Positions 1 to 10,662 are shown, counted from the first letter of the stretch. The stretch: 44,964 nt of DNA from Blastocatellia bacterium (GCA_016789725.1 JAEUQN010000034.1:1-44964); one strand, 5' to 3'. Numbers and translations are program-made. The notes: generated by a model from the sequence alone, not told the origin.

Positions 1-328
1 AGAACAGCGATTTGCCGCCGATCATCCGAACACGCGCCCAGCTATAAGGCTTCTTCGGATCGAAGGTGTACGGGATTTTCTCTTCGTCTACCCACTGATT
101 GGCATTGAATTCATTGGCCTGATAAATGAGGGGTAATTTGCCAGGTTTACCCAGTCCGCGATACGGCAATTCATACACTGGTTTCAGCACGCGTTGCCGC
201 TCAAAATCTACCATCGGCCCGGCTTCGAGTACGAGGCACTTGATGCCCTTTTGCGTCAGGATATAGGCGGCCATCCCGCCGGAAGCGCCTGAGCCAACGA
301 TAAGAACGTCGTAGGTGGTTGTGTCCAT
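1..328 (-). CDS. GMC-type FAD oxidoreductase, N-terminal fragment
   Basis: The reading frame opens at an ATG at 328 and runs off the left edge, so only about 109 residues are visible. Residues 7-18 form an FAD-binding beta-strand and loop ending in GSGASGG, followed by a second strand ending LVLEAG, as in GMC-family dehydrogenases. A second family-like glycine motif (MIGGKS) lies near residue 103. GMC enzymes oxidise alcohols or sugars with FAD. The usual partner, gluconate dehydrogenase subunit 3, is not the upstream neighbour here; the upstream gene is a restriction-modification remnant. The substrate cannot be told from this fragment. Confidence 0.8.
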   Translation of the reverse strand, partial: MDTTTYDVLIVGSGASGGMAAYILTQKGIKCLVLEAGPMVDFERQRVLKPVYELPYRGLGKPGKLPLIYQANEFNANQWVDEEKIPYTFDPKKPYSWARVRMIGGKSLF

Positions 329-377
329 ATTCTGATTAGAAGTCTTGATTTGATGTAATAAACAGTAAACGCACAGA

Positions 378-830
378 TCAAAGCCGTGGTTGCGGGTTTT
401 GCGCGGAGCCTTGATAAAGAAATCGCTGAAAGCGGGTGAAGACCCCGCGAATCTGTTTTGTATCACCCAGTTCGCTCACCGCATCCGGGATTGAGTTTTT
501 GTATTTGAGTCGAAGCAAAGGTGTCAGCTTTTCTGGTGCGAGTTCTTCAACACCCACATTCACATAATGCGACAACACGAAATCGAGAAAGACCTGTTGT
601 TTGGTGGTGAAGTGCGTACTGATTTCAGCCTTTGCAGTCGTTGCCCGTTCTGCGCGCGTCATTGTCGGCAGCGCGTATGCAACATACGCCAGATCAATCT
701 TGCAATAAGAAACGCTTTCCCAATCAACGCGGTCGTCTTGAATATCTGTAATGCGCAAAAAACGCGGCCCGATGGGTTCGTTAGTCGCGCTTTCGGTATA
801 GCCATAGTTGATAGATGCGACCGCGCCCAA
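378..830 (-). pseudogene. HsdS N-terminus fused in frame to HsdR C-terminus (type I R-M remnant)
   Basis: This 150-residue frame is a chimera. Residues 1 to about 45 look like the start of a type I specificity subunit (HsdS), with INYGYTES, GPRFLRITDIQD and a W-E-S-V segment. From about residue 46 it becomes the C-terminal domain of the type I restriction subunit (HsdR, EcoEI-type). That part has VAYALP, a TRAERA segment, FLDFVLSHYV, GVEEL, KLTPLLRLKY and a terminal FQRFLYQ. The target-recognition domains of HsdS and the nuclease and helicase of HsdR are absent. The frame is open across the junction, so the loss looks like one large in-frame deletion. No restriction activity is expected. The identifications are by eye from family patterns. 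Confidence 0.75.
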
Positions 831-899
831 TTGTTTAATTTCCCATCCCGCTTTTATAACAACCCCCGAATGGTTTGCGTTGCTTTGGTGCGCCCAACA

Positions 900-1053
900 A
901 CAAAGGGGGTGATGGGAGCAATGGGAGTCATCGGAGCCATGACTCCGATGACTCCCATTGCTCCCATTAATCTCATAAAAATCTTCACTCCCCTGACTCC
1001 CGTTGCTCCCATAAAACCATCACCCCCATCACTCCCATGATTCCCCCATTGGT
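900..1053. repeat. G-tract short repeat array (ATGGGAG / CTCCCAT units)
   Basis: Roughly nine-base units of the form ATGGGAGnn occur in both orientations through this stretch. It lies immediately 3' of the four-helix-bundle gene on the minus strand. An open frame spans it (68 codons) but its translation is a repetitive Gly/Met/Val/Pro string, so I do not call it a gene. The closely spaced GGG runs could form a quadruplex. Confidence 0.7.
912..967. repeat. Perfect 25-bp inverted repeat with 6-nt loop
   Basis: Positions 912-936 and 943-967 are exact reverse complements, separated by CCATGA. The hairpin sits inside the G-tract array between the four-helix-bundle gene and the HsdS/HsdR remnant. 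It could stop transcription or arise from repeat recombination. No T-run follows on either strand, so it is not a classical intrinsic terminator. Confidence 0.85.
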
Positions 1054-1056
1054 CTT

Positions 1057-1653
1057 TCATCGTTTGCCCCCTGGCTTATCTGGTCTCTTTGGTTGGTTGC
1101 GATGTTGCAATCGCACGCGCGTCATCTTTTCGCGCAACCCGCCTTCTTTGATGAAATCCTGTTCCTGCCATTTGATCTGTTGATCAAGCAAGTAGTTCGC
1201 TTGATGAATCAGGCAAATAGCGATGTTCGCCACCACTTCGGCAGAACGGGTTTCGCAAAACTCACGGAAGGCTTCAAATGTCAGCGGCGTTTGCTTGGCG
1301 AGTTTGCGAATGTAATGAGCTTCTTTGGAATCCTTCTCCCAACGGCGCAAATCTCGCACGCGCAAGTAGTCCTGATAATCCAATAACAATTCTTCCAAAC
1401 TGGCGCGCGCAACGTTGGTGAGTTTGATCTCCATCTCTTTCGAAGTGCGGGCGGCCTTGCTGCCTTCGGCAATGTTCTGTTTGCCGGAGCGCGCCGCTTG
1501 CACCATCTGATCAATCGTACGGTCACCGCGTTTGAGAAAGCGTTCGCAAAAGCGGTACGTCACGTCATAAACGACCTCCGCCTTTTGGTAAGAAAGTAAT
1601 TCCTCATAGTTGCCGTGCAGTGACAGGAAACCAGATTGGTCGTCAGCATTCAT
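1057..1653 (-). CDS. Four-helix-bundle suffix-domain protein (type I R-M associated)
   Basis: 198 residues, starting at the ATG at 1653. The central part (about 20-110) contains AARSGKQNIAEGSKA, followed by amphipathic helices with LTNVARASLEELLLDY. This is the hallmark of the S23/four-helix-bundle family. A C-terminal segment with a later four-helix-suffix look (NIAICLIHQANYLLDQQI) and a basic tail completes it. Such proteins are small, all-helical and nucleic-acid or protein binding, and they often sit inside type I restriction-modification operons, as here between hsdM and hsdS/hsdR remnants. It is the only gene of this locus that looks full length. Its role is not established. Confidence 0.75.
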   Translation of the reverse strand: MNADDQSGFLSLHGNYEELLSYQKAEVVYDVTYRFCERFLKRGDRTIDQMVQAARSGKQNIAEGSKAARTSKEMEIKLTNVARASLEELLLDYQDYLRVRDLRRWEKDSKEAHYIRKLAKQTPLTFEAFREFCETRSAEVVANIAICLIHQANYLLDQQIKWQEQDFIKEGGLREKMTRVRLQHRNQPKRPDKPGGKR

Positions 1654-1673
1654 AGCGAATGGCCTCCTTTGAA

Positions 1674-1904
1674 TTACCTCAGCAATTCCTTGATGGCTTG
1701 TAACACGCCCGTACTCTCCGCATCCAGCGCCGCAATCTCGTCCATAATTTCCTGCGGGCTGCGGTGCGTGATGTCTTCGCCGCCGTTCGGGTTCTTGACC
1801 GAAAGATCAAAGGTCGTCGGGCCAATGCTGGCGGCATCCACGCTCCACGATTTGGGCGAATCGCGGAGGGTATCGTCAATGTTTTTGAATGCTTGCTCAA
1901 ACAT
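1674..1904 (-). pseudogene. HsdM remnant: N-terminus joined to C-terminus
   Basis: 76 residues starting at 1904. Residues 1-13 (FEQAFKNIDDTLR) match the first helix of type I methyltransferase subunits. From about residue 30 on, FDLSVKNPN and the helix with IMDEIAALDAES match the extreme C-terminus of HsdM, which normally lies several hundred residues later. The SAM-binding and catalytic NPPF/Y core is missing. The frame is kept, so a clean internal deletion is the simplest reading. A methyltransferase function is excluded. It is the first gene of the minus-strand remnant locus, about 20 bases before the four-helix-bundle gene. Confidence 0.75.
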
Positions 1905-1949
1905 GAATGGTTTTGCGGTCAGGGAAAAAGTTGGTTGTTTAATGAGAAG

Positions 1950-3605
<1,656 letters not shown>

Positions 3606-3699
3606 AGATGGTTCGCTCTCAATGTTGATCAGGTTAGGTTGAAGTCAGAAACGAGATGAAGAAACAGACAGAAAGTAAGATTGCCAACGCTGGCCCATG

Positions 3700-3737
3700 C
3701 AAAGAAAGGCGACTCACAAGTGGGCCGCCTTTCTTTG
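3700..3737. terminator. 12-bp hairpin, probable terminator
   Basis: CAAAGAAAGGCG at 3700-3711 pairs exactly with CGCCTTTCTTTG at 3726-3737 across a 14-base loop. It lies between two minus-strand genes, just after the M23 peptidase stop. The T-rich run (ttttgcttttt) follows on the plus strand, so as a minus-strand terminator it lacks a proper U-tract. The stem is strong enough to separate the two transcription units. Confidence 0.5.
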
Positions 3738-3760
3738 TTTTGCTTTTTCTGTTCGTTAGT

Positions 3761-4624
3761 TTATTGATCTTTTGGCAGGTAATTCATCGGATCAACCACG
3801 CGATCATAAAGTCGTACTTCGTAATGCAGATGCGGGCCAGTTGAGCGGCCAGTGCTGCCGACAGCTCCAAGCTGCATTCCACGATGCACGTGATCTCCAA
3901 CTTTCACATCAATCCGCGACATATGCCCATATCGAGTAGTGATGCCGTAGCCGTGGTCAATCACGACCAGATTACCGTATCCACCTTGTGGCCCGGCGGT
4001 AATGACAATGCCATCGCCTCCCGCCTCAATCGAGGTCCCGTGCGTGGCGGCAATGTCGAGGCCAGGGTGATTTTCATTTCCACCGCCACCAAACGGATTG
4101 GAGCGATCTCCGACGCCAGAGGTGATATAGCCACGTACTGGCCAAATCGAAGGAATCGCGGAGAGTTTGATTTGGTTGGCAGCAACAACTTCTTTGATTT
4201 CACGAACGCCCGCTTCCAGGGCAGACGCGGCCTTTTCCAAATCCTTCATATCTCTGGTTTCAGGTCCGCCGCTTCCGATATTTTTACCAATGTCGGACGA
4301 CGGCTTAACGCCAGTGGATTCAGCCAGTTTTTGTAAAATCGGCTCTTGTGCTGCTAATCGAACCTGCAATTTGTCTTGAGCTTTTTGAACTTCATCATTC
4401 TCCTGACGAAGCTTCCGGTTGTCCATCTTAGCCATCTGGTAATCAATCGCCAGAGAGGCATAGCGAACGACGCTGTACGCGCCGAACAAAAGCGTTAGCA
4501 AACCAATGCCTGCCAAGCCCATCGTGATGTACATTACTTTATGAGGAATATTGTATTTGCGGAATTGAGAATTGGCGGTCGGGGCGAATAACATCAACGT
4601 ATAATAACGTTTATCCTTCAACAT
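3761..4624 (-). CDS. Membrane-anchored M23 peptidase (murein endopeptidase-like)
   Basis: 287 residues. I chose the ATG at 4624 because GAGGAG lies eight to nine bases upstream; an in-frame ATG at 4711 would add 29 unconvincing residues. Order of parts: a short cytoplasmic N-terminus; one membrane segment near residues 30-50 (MYITMGLAGIGLLTLLFGAYSVV); a coiled coil to about residue 100; then a LytM/M23 domain. The domain shows the zinc motifs NHPGLDIA (HxxxD) and GPHLHYEVR (HxH). M23 enzymes cleave peptidoglycan cross-links, and membrane coiled-coil members act at the envelope or regulate it. Divergent from ispG. Confidence 0.9.
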   Translation of the reverse strand: MLKDKRYYTLMLFAPTANSQFRKYNIPHKVMYITMGLAGIGLLTLLFGAYSVVRYASLAIDYQMAKMDNRKLRQENDEVQKAQDKLQVRLAAQEPILQKLAESTGVKPSSDIGKNIGSGGPETRDMKDLEKAASALEAGVREIKEVVAANQIKLSAIPSIWPVRGYITSGVGDRSNPFGGGGNENHPGLDIAATHGTSIEAGGDGIVITAGPQGGYGNLVVIDHGYGITTRYGHMSRIDVKVGDHVHRGMQLGAVGSTGRSTGPHLHYEVRLYDRVVDPMNYLPKDQ

Positions 4625-5004
4625 AATAAAAACTCCTCGGCTCTGTTTGTCCCAAAACAGGGGGAAGCCGACATCTACATTCATCGGTTTATATTGCACA
4701 CAGGAATACATATCTCTGGACTCTTTCTGTGTGCATTCTTTTAGGGATTCTTTTTTTCACGACGACAGCGGGGCAGAGGCTACCACAATCCCGAACCAAA
4801 GATCAACCTGCTTGATCCGTGGCAGGATTGCACCGTCCTCTTAATGGTGGTTCCTGATTTAGCTCAACACCAGATATGGTAGGTAAATAGCAGCCAGAGG
4901 CAGGCGGATTCACGCCACCACTAAATTCCGTATTTGCGGATTGTGCAATAGTTGGTAGAATCCAAATTTTCATTGAGCAGGGCTGAAGTAAATCATCTAT
5001 ACCT
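4625..5004. other. Divergent intergenic region between the M23 gene and ispG
   Basis: 380 bases with no credible gene; the open frames here translate as shadows. It should hold promoters for both flanking genes. A plausible ispG promoter is listed separately. I see no tRNA-like or long repeat structure in it. Confidence 0.6.
4934..4961 (+). promoter_or_regulatory. Candidate sigma70-type promoter of ispG
   Basis: TTGCGG at 4934-4939 and TAGAAT at 4956-4961 are separated by 16 bases, about 44 bases before the ispG start. The -10 element is one base from consensus; the -35 is weaker. Confidence 0.35.
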
Positions 5005-6231
5005 ATGGCAATGTTGGAGCGAAGACAATCCGTCGCGGTAAATGTGGGGGGAGTGCTGGTCGGAGGCGAAAACCCAATCGTCGTGCAATCAATGACCAAC
5101 ACGGATACCGCCGATGCCAAAGCCACGGCGAATCAGATCATTGATCTGGCGCGGGCCGGGTCGGAACTGGTGCGCATTACGGTCAACACCAAAGAAGCAG
5201 CCGCACAGGTGGCCCAAATCGTCGCTCGCGTCCGCGATGCCGGGTACAACACGCCCGTGATCGGAGACTTTCATTACAACGGTCACATCCTCCTGACGGA
5301 GTTTAAGGACTGCGCCCAAGCTCTCGCCAAATATCGCATCAATCCCGGCAATGTAGGTGCAGGTAAGCATCACGACGACAACTTCAAACGAATGATTGAG
5401 GTGGCGATAGAATATGACAAACCCGTCCGCATCGGCGTCAATTGGGGATCGCTGGATCAGGCCTTGCTGACCCGAATGATGGACGAAAATTCAACCTCGC
5501 CCAACCCGCGTGACGCACGAGATGTGACCTTCGATGCAATTTGCACCAGCGCCATACAATCAGCGCAGTATGCCGAAGAAATCGGATTGCCACGTCATAA
5601 AATTATTCTGAGCGCCAAAGTTTCAGGCGTGCAGGATTTGATCGTCGTCTATCGGGATTTGGCTCAGCGTGGCGATTACGCCTTGCACCTTGGCCTGACC
5701 GAAGCGGGCATGGGAACGAAAGGAATTGTTGCCAGCACCGCCGGGTTAGCGGTTTTATTACAGGAAGGTATCGGCGACACGATCCGTGTTTCGCTCACGC
5801 CTGCGCCCAATGGAGATCGCACAGAGGAAGTCATCGTCGCTCAACAAATCCTGCAATCGCTCGAAGTCCGCAGCTTCACGCCACAGGTCACAGCCTGTCC
5901 GGGTTGTGGGCGGACGACTTCGACACTGTTCCAGGAAATGGCCGACGACATCGGCAAGTACCTGCGACAACAAATGCCGATTTGGCGCGAGCGACACCCT
6001 GGCGTTGCGGATTTAAAAGTGGCGGTAATGGGTTGCGTCGTCAATGGCCCCGGCGAATCGAAACACGCCAACATTGGGATCAGCCTGCCGGGCACAGGTG
6101 AAACCCCGCGAGCGCCAGTGTATGTGGATGGCAAATTGCGGACGACCCTCAAAGGCGAGTCCATCGTGCCGGAATTTATCGAGCTTTTAAATCAATACGT
6201 CTCGCAAAAATATTCGAGTCAAAACGCCTAA
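5005..6231 (+). CDS. ispG: 4-hydroxy-3-methylbut-2-en-1-yl diphosphate synthase IspG (GcpE)
   Basis: 408 residues. IspG converts MEcPP to HMBPP in the MEP isoprenoid pathway, using a [4Fe-4S] cluster and flavodoxin or ferredoxin. The N-terminal TIM-barrel half opens with the family signature ([17 protein letters not shown]). The C-terminal cluster-binding half has CPGCGRT and [10 protein letters not shown], which supply the three cysteine ligands. Length fits the short bacterial form without the extra insert domain. It heads a plus-strand run, with asd about 40 bases downstream; the two pathways are unrelated, so the linkage may be only transcriptional. Confidence 0.97.
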   Translation: MAMLERRQSVAVNVGGVLVGGENPIVVQSMTNTDTADAKATANQIIDLARAGSELVRITVNTKEAAAQVAQIVARVRDAGYNTPVIGDFHYNGHILLTEFKDCAQALAKYRINPGNVGAGKHHDDNFKRMIEVAIEYDKPVRIGVNWGSLDQALLTRMMDENSTSPNPRDARDVTFDAICTSAIQSAQYAEEIGLPRHKIILSAKVSGVQDLIVVYRDLAQRGDYALHLGLTEAGMGTKGIVASTAGLAVLLQEGIGDTIRVSLTPAPNGDRTEEVIVAQQILQSLEVRSFTPQVTACPGCGRTTSTLFQEMADDIGKYLRQQMPIWRERHPGVADLKVAVMGCVVNGPGESKHANIGISLPGTGETPRAPVYVDGKLRTTLKGESIVPEFIELLNQYVSQKYSSQNA

Positions 6232-6272
6232 GTTTTCATTGAAATCGTGTCTATCGCTTGAAGGAGTTCTTA

Positions 6273-7331
6273 ATGTCTGGAAATGCAAAGAAGCGCGTCG
6301 GGATTCTCGGCGCAACAGGAACAGTGGGGCAACGAGTCATTCACCTGCTGAGAAATCATCCCTATTTTGAAGTAACGGCACTTGCTGCGTCAGATCGCTC
6401 AGAAGGAAAACGATTCGTTGACGCTTGTAATTGGAAGCTTCCATTTGAAATGCCTGACGCCGTCAAGGAAATCAAAGTGCAGGCCATCAAACCGCCGCTG
6501 GAATGTGATGTCGTCATCTCCAGTCTGCCCTCCGATATTGCGCTTGAAGTCGAAGGCGCTTTTGCCGCAGCGGGTTATCCGGTCATCAGCAATTCGTCCT
6601 CCTATCGCATGCACACGGATGTGCCGCTGGTGATTCCTGAAATCAACCCGGATCATTTGGATATGATCCCCGTTCAGCAAAAGAAACGAGGCTTTCAAAA
6701 AGGCTACATCGTCACCAACCCCAACTGCACCACCATTGGATTGGCGATGGTACTGGCTCCTCTGCAAAAAGCATTTGGCCTCGAAGCCGTGATGATGACT
6801 TCGATGCAGGCGATTTCCGGCGCGGGTTATCCCGGCGTTCCCTCAATGGACATCATTGACAACGTGATGCCCTACATCGGTGGCGAAGAGGAAAAAGTCG
6901 AAGAGGAACCGCAAAAAATCCTGGGGAAATTTTCACGAACGAAATTCACACCCGCTCCATTTTTGGTCAGCGCACAATGCAACCGCGTTCCTGTACAGGA
7001 CGGGCATTTGGAATCGGTACGCGTGAAGCTGAAGAAAAAAGCGACCGTCGAAAAAGTGATCGCCGTCCTGGCAGCGTTTCGCGGCTTGCCCCAGGAATTG
7101 CAACTGCCGACGGCTCCCGCCCGGCCCCTCATCGTGCGCGCCGAAAAAGATCGTCCGCAACCTCGTCTGGACCGAGACGCAGAAGGTGGCATGGCGACCG
7201 TCGTCGGACGCATTGCCAAGGATACGATTTTTGATTTCAAATTCACGCTGATCAGCCACAACACAGTGCGCGGCGCAGCAGGCGCAGCCGTGCTCAATGC
7301 TGAATTATTAGTAGCTAAAGGTTATCTCTAA
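6273..7331 (+). CDS. asd: Aspartate-semialdehyde dehydrogenase (archaeal/fungal type)
   Basis: 352 residues. ATG 6273 is chosen because AAGGAG ends six bases upstream; a TTG at 6258 would swallow that site. Asd reduces aspartyl phosphate to aspartate semialdehyde, the branch point to lysine, threonine and methionine. The N-terminus has the NADP motif GATGTVGQRV; the active-site cysteine is in TNPNCTTIGLAM. The overall sequence, including the SMQAISGAGYPGV segment and the GAAGAAVLNAELL end, is the archaeal/yeast-like class rather than the E. coli class. It is followed after 21 bases by lysC, the preceding step of the same pathway. Confidence 0.96.
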   Translation: MSGNAKKRVGILGATGTVGQRVIHLLRNHPYFEVTALAASDRSEGKRFVDACNWKLPFEMPDAVKEIKVQAIKPPLECDVVISSLPSDIALEVEGAFAAAGYPVISNSSSYRMHTDVPLVIPEINPDHLDMIPVQQKKRGFQKGYIVTNPNCTTIGLAMVLAPLQKAFGLEAVMMTSMQAISGAGYPGVPSMDIIDNVMPYIGGEEEKVEEEPQKILGKFSRTKFTPAPFLVSAQCNRVPVQDGHLESVRVKLKKKATVEKVIAVLAAFRGLPQELQLPTAPARPLIVRAEKDRPQPRLDRDAEGGMATVVGRIAKDTIFDFKFTLISHNTVRGAAGAAVLNAELLVAKGYL

Positions 7332-7352
7332 TTTGCCCCTTTTGGATTTTCA

Positions 7353-8768
7353 ATGTTGATTGTCATGAAATTTGGCGGCACTTCGGTGGGAAGTGCTGAG
7401 CGTATTGCAGAGGCCGCCAATCTCGTCCTCAAATCTGTCAACGAAGGTCATCAAGTCGTGGTCGTCACATCGGCGATGAGCGGTGTGACGAACAAACTCA
7501 TCGCGGCGGCTGAGAATGCGGTCAAAGGCCATTGGCATGTTTCAGTCAAAGATGAATTGTACGAACCACATCGAACGGCGGCACACCTGCTCATCAAAGA
7601 TGATGCCGGACGCCGCCGCGACGCCCTGAATCAAATGCTCAAACACGTCGAGCAATTTGAAACGTTGTGCAAAGGGTTGACGATGATTCGGGAGCTGAGT
7701 CCGCGCACGCTTGATGCCATTTCCGGGATTGGAGAAATGCTCTGCGCGCCGCTGCTGTCGGGTGCAATCTCGTCCGCTGGCATCACCTCATCGCCCATCG
7801 AAGCCACCGAACTTATCGTCACGAACGATCAGTTTGGTCAGGCCGAACCGTTGATGGATCAAACGCGCACCAAAACGCGGGAACGATTGTCGGCAATGCT
7901 GGCGACGGGTGAGGTTCCGGTGATTACAGGCTTCATCGGAGCCAATGAAGACGGGGTGACAACGACTCTGGGGCGTGGCGGTTCGGATTATTCGGCTTCG
8001 ATTGTGGGAGCCGCCCTGGATGCCGATGAGATTTGGATTTGGACCGATGTGAATGGCGTGATGACCGCGAATCCTTCGGAGGTTCCTGAAGCCCGCACGA
8101 TCCGCGAAATCTCATACAGCGAAGCGGCAGAGATGGCGTACTACGGCGCAAAGGTGTTGCACTACAAAACGATTTTGCCAGCCTACAAACAAAACATCCC
8201 GGTCCGCATCCTGAACACTTTCAATCCGACGCATTCCGGCACGCGCGTGAGTGTTGACGGGCATCCCAGCAAACGTGGCGTCAAAGCGGTCACTTCCATT
8301 CGCAACGTCAGCCTGATTTCTATCGGGGGCAAAGGGATGCAAGGCATTCCCGGCATCGCCGCAAAAACCTTCGACGCGGTCGCCGAAGTCAAAGCCAACG
8401 TCCTGATGATTATGCAGGCTTCGTCAGAAAATAATATTTGCTTTGTGGTGAATTCCAATGAGGCGGATCGGGTGGTGAAAGCCCTGCGTGGCGCGCTCGA
8501 AGTAGATTTATTGCAAGGCCACATCGAAGATATTTCTGCGGATGACTCGATAGCCATCGTCGCAGTGGTTGGCGATAAGATGAAAGGGACGCCGGGCATT
8601 TCCGCCAAAGTTTTCGGCGCAATGGGCGAACACCAAATCAACGTCATTGCAATTTCGCAAGGATCATCTGAAGTGAATATCTCGCTGATTGTGGCTGAAA
8701 AAGACGCGGCCCAGGCGGTGCTGGCGATCCATCAGGCATTTGAACTCCACAAGCCCGCCAGTGAATAA
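7353..8768 (+). CDS. lysC: Aspartate kinase
   Basis: 471 residues. It phosphorylates aspartate, the first step of the aspartate family of amino acids. The N-terminus has the kinase signature VMKFGGTSVGSAERI, and LGRGGSDYSA lies near residue 208. The C-terminal part, from about residue 310, has two ACT-type repeats (VSLISIGGKGM and AIVAVVGDKMKGTPG), suggesting feedback control by an amino acid. It is monofunctional, with no fused homoserine dehydrogenase, and none is seen nearby. The Shine-Dalgarno sequence is weak, so coupling to asd is possible. Confidence 0.96.
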   Translation: MLIVMKFGGTSVGSAERIAEAANLVLKSVNEGHQVVVVTSAMSGVTNKLIAAAENAVKGHWHVSVKDELYEPHRTAAHLLIKDDAGRRRDALNQMLKHVEQFETLCKGLTMIRELSPRTLDAISGIGEMLCAPLLSGAISSAGITSSPIEATELIVTNDQFGQAEPLMDQTRTKTRERLSAMLATGEVPVITGFIGANEDGVTTTLGRGGSDYSASIVGAALDADEIWIWTDVNGVMTANPSEVPEARTIREISYSEAAEMAYYGAKVLHYKTILPAYKQNIPVRILNTFNPTHSGTRVSVDGHPSKRGVKAVTSIRNVSLISIGGKGMQGIPGIAAKTFDAVAEVKANVLMIMQASSENNICFVVNSNEADRVVKALRGALEVDLLQGHIEDISADDSIAIVAVVGDKMKGTPGISAKVFGAMGEHQINVIAISQGSSEVNISLIVAEKDAAQAVLAIHQAFELHKPASE

Positions 8769-8778
8769 GAGGCTCACC

Positions 8779-9030
8779 ATGACAAACACCGAAGCAGTTT
8801 CACCACAAGGTCTCTACCCCGTTGACATCATCACGGCGACTTGTAATTGCGGACACAAAATTGACCACGAATTCGTCGGGGTTGAGCGGATTTACGGTTT
8901 CTGGATGAATCTGGCGCAATTTCTGGGCGTCACGCCCATCCCGCGCGAAGTTGTTTTTTATTGTCGTAAGTGCGGCAAAGAGTTTGCCTCCAGCATGGAC
9001 CGCGATATCTGCGATTATTATTCGATCTAA
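8779..9030 (+). CDS. Small zinc-ribbon protein in the threonine cluster
   Basis: 83 residues from the ATG at 8779, ten bases after the lysC stop; AAGAGG lies about seven bases upstream. A CNCGH pair near residue 22 and a YCRKCGKEF pair near residue 65 form one four-ligand zinc ribbon. The middle is hydrophobic (IYGFWMNLAQFLGV). I recognise no named family. It sits between lysC and thrC, so it may help or regulate this pathway, but that is inference. Confidence 0.7.
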   Translation: MTNTEAVSPQGLYPVDIITATCNCGHKIDHEFVGVERIYGFWMNLAQFLGVTPIPREVVFYCRKCGKEFASSMDRDICDYYSI

Positions 9031-9044
9031 TTCCCACCTGATTT

Positions 9045-10371
9045 ATGCCGTTTCTCCAATGTATTGAACCTGATTGCAAGGCACAATTTGCCTCGACCAC
9101 ACCCATTTATACCTGCGAACGCTGCGGCGGATTATTGGACCTCGTTCACGAAGTCAAGGCCATTGAGCCAGACCAATTAAGGCAAGCCTGGGATGCACGA
9201 CTGGCCTCGAAAGCGCCCGCTGACCAGAGCGGCGTCTGGCGCTTTCGAGAACTCCTGCCCGAAGTTGAAGAGGCGAACATTGTCACGATGATCGAAGGCA
9301 ATACCCAACTTTTCGAGGCACCGCGTTGTGCTGATTATGCGGGAATGAACCAGCTCACGTTCAAACACCTCGGTCTGAATCCAACTGGTTCATTCAAAGA
9401 TTTAGGAATGACCACCGGCGTCACGCAAGCGGCCAGGATGGGAACACAAAACGTCGCCTGTGCCAGTACCGGAAATACTTCAGCTTCAATGGCTGCTTAC
9501 GCCGCGCGCGCCGGAATGAAGGCCGTCATCTTTATTCCCTCTGGTCAAATCGCGCTTGGCAAACTTTCGCAAGCCTTGGATTACGGCGCAACCGTGGTAC
9601 AAATTGATGGCGACTTTGACGATGCCATGCAATTGGTGCGGGACATCACCAAAGACTCGCCGTTATACCTGCTGAACTCGGTCAACCCCTTTCGTTTGGA
9701 AGGACAAAAAACGATTGCGTTTGAAATGCTGCAACAACGCGATTGGCGTGTGCCGGATCGCATCGTTGTCCCGGGCGGCAATCTCGGTAATTCGTCGGCC
9801 ATTGCGAAAGGCCTGCACGAATTATTGGAAATGGGCTTTATTGATCGCCTGCCGAAAATCACGATCATTCAGGCAGAAGGCGCAAATCCGCTCTATCAAC
9901 TGTGGCAACACCATCGCGCGGGCGAAACGCAGTTGAAGTTGCAAGCGCTCAAAGGCGCGTCCACCTTGGCGACGGCGATCAAGATTGGCAGCCCTGTTTC
10001 CTGGCAAAAAGCCCTGCGCGGTTTGTGGTGGAGTGATGGCGAAGTCGAACAGGTTTCCGAACAGGAAATCGCCGACGCCAAAAGCCATCATCGGGCGCGA
10101 TGGCATTGGTTGTGAACCGGCATCAGCAGTGACGCTCGCGGGCCTCAAGAAACTCGTGGCGGCACACAGCATTGATCCCGCTGAAGACATCGTGGCGATT
10201 CTCACCGGACACGTGCTGAAAGACCCGGACTACGTGGTCAGCTATCATCGCGGCGAATTGAGTTTTACCGACAAGCAAGGTGAGAAACATTTGCTGGCCT
10301 CAAATTACGCGAGTCAATGGATACAGGTAGCCGCCGAACGAAGTGCAATTGAACAGGCACTGGCGCTGTAG
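9045..10371 (+). CDS. thrC: Threonine synthase, broken by a one-base frameshift
   Basis: It converts O-phosphohomoserine to threonine with PLP. The first frame (9045-10115) has an N-terminal zinc-ribbon-like segment (CIEPDC and CERCGG), the PLP lysine in NPTGSFKDLGMT, and ASTGNTSASMAAYAARAG. At the A-run 10080-10083 the homology moves to the next frame (IIGRDGIGCEPASA), which continues to the stop at 10371. Removing one A restores a 441-residue protein of normal threonine synthase length. Because the rest is well kept and the enzyme is usually essential for prototrophy, a sequencing or assembly error in the A-run is as likely as a true mutation. Last gene of the asd-lysC cluster. Confidence 0.92.
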
Positions 10372-10662
10372 ATTGTTATTCCTGCCTCTATCTTGCGCTT
10401 CCCCCTTGGAATAATTGTAGACTCTGAAATTCTTCGGGCTTATAATCCGCCCCGTTTTTTAGAATAAGAAATCCTTGAGAGACGAGATTATTTTTGCTGT
10501 GAGCCTCAGCCAGCCCACAAGCAATCAGTGATTCAGCGCGGTGTCGGCAAGTCTGATCGTTGGTGAATGCGCATCCCCTAAATTGGTACTGAATTTTCTC
10601 CCCTGCAAGATATTTATCTCGTAGCGAAGGGCATCAATTTCCTGTGAAGGAGCAATGAAGCT
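10372..10662. other. Intergenic region upstream of the phosphoesterase operon
   Basis: 291 bases without a credible gene. A TATAAT sits at 10441-10446 with TTGTAG twenty bases upstream, which is too wide for a confident promoter. No hairpin with a T-run was found after thrC. Confidence 0.5.

Noticed and set aside
378..830. Gluconate 2-dehydrogenase subunit 3, expected beside the GMC enzyme
   Set aside because: The sequence matches HsdS and HsdR ends, not that subunit.
854..1060. 68-codon open frame across the G-tract repeats
   Set aside because: The translation is a repetitive Gly/Met/Val/Pro string produced by the repeat, with no homology-like features.
10078..10115. Programmed frameshift or selenocysteine in thrC
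   Set aside because: The reading needs one base removed in an A-run before the TGA, and the next frame carries the homology, so readthrough does not explain it.
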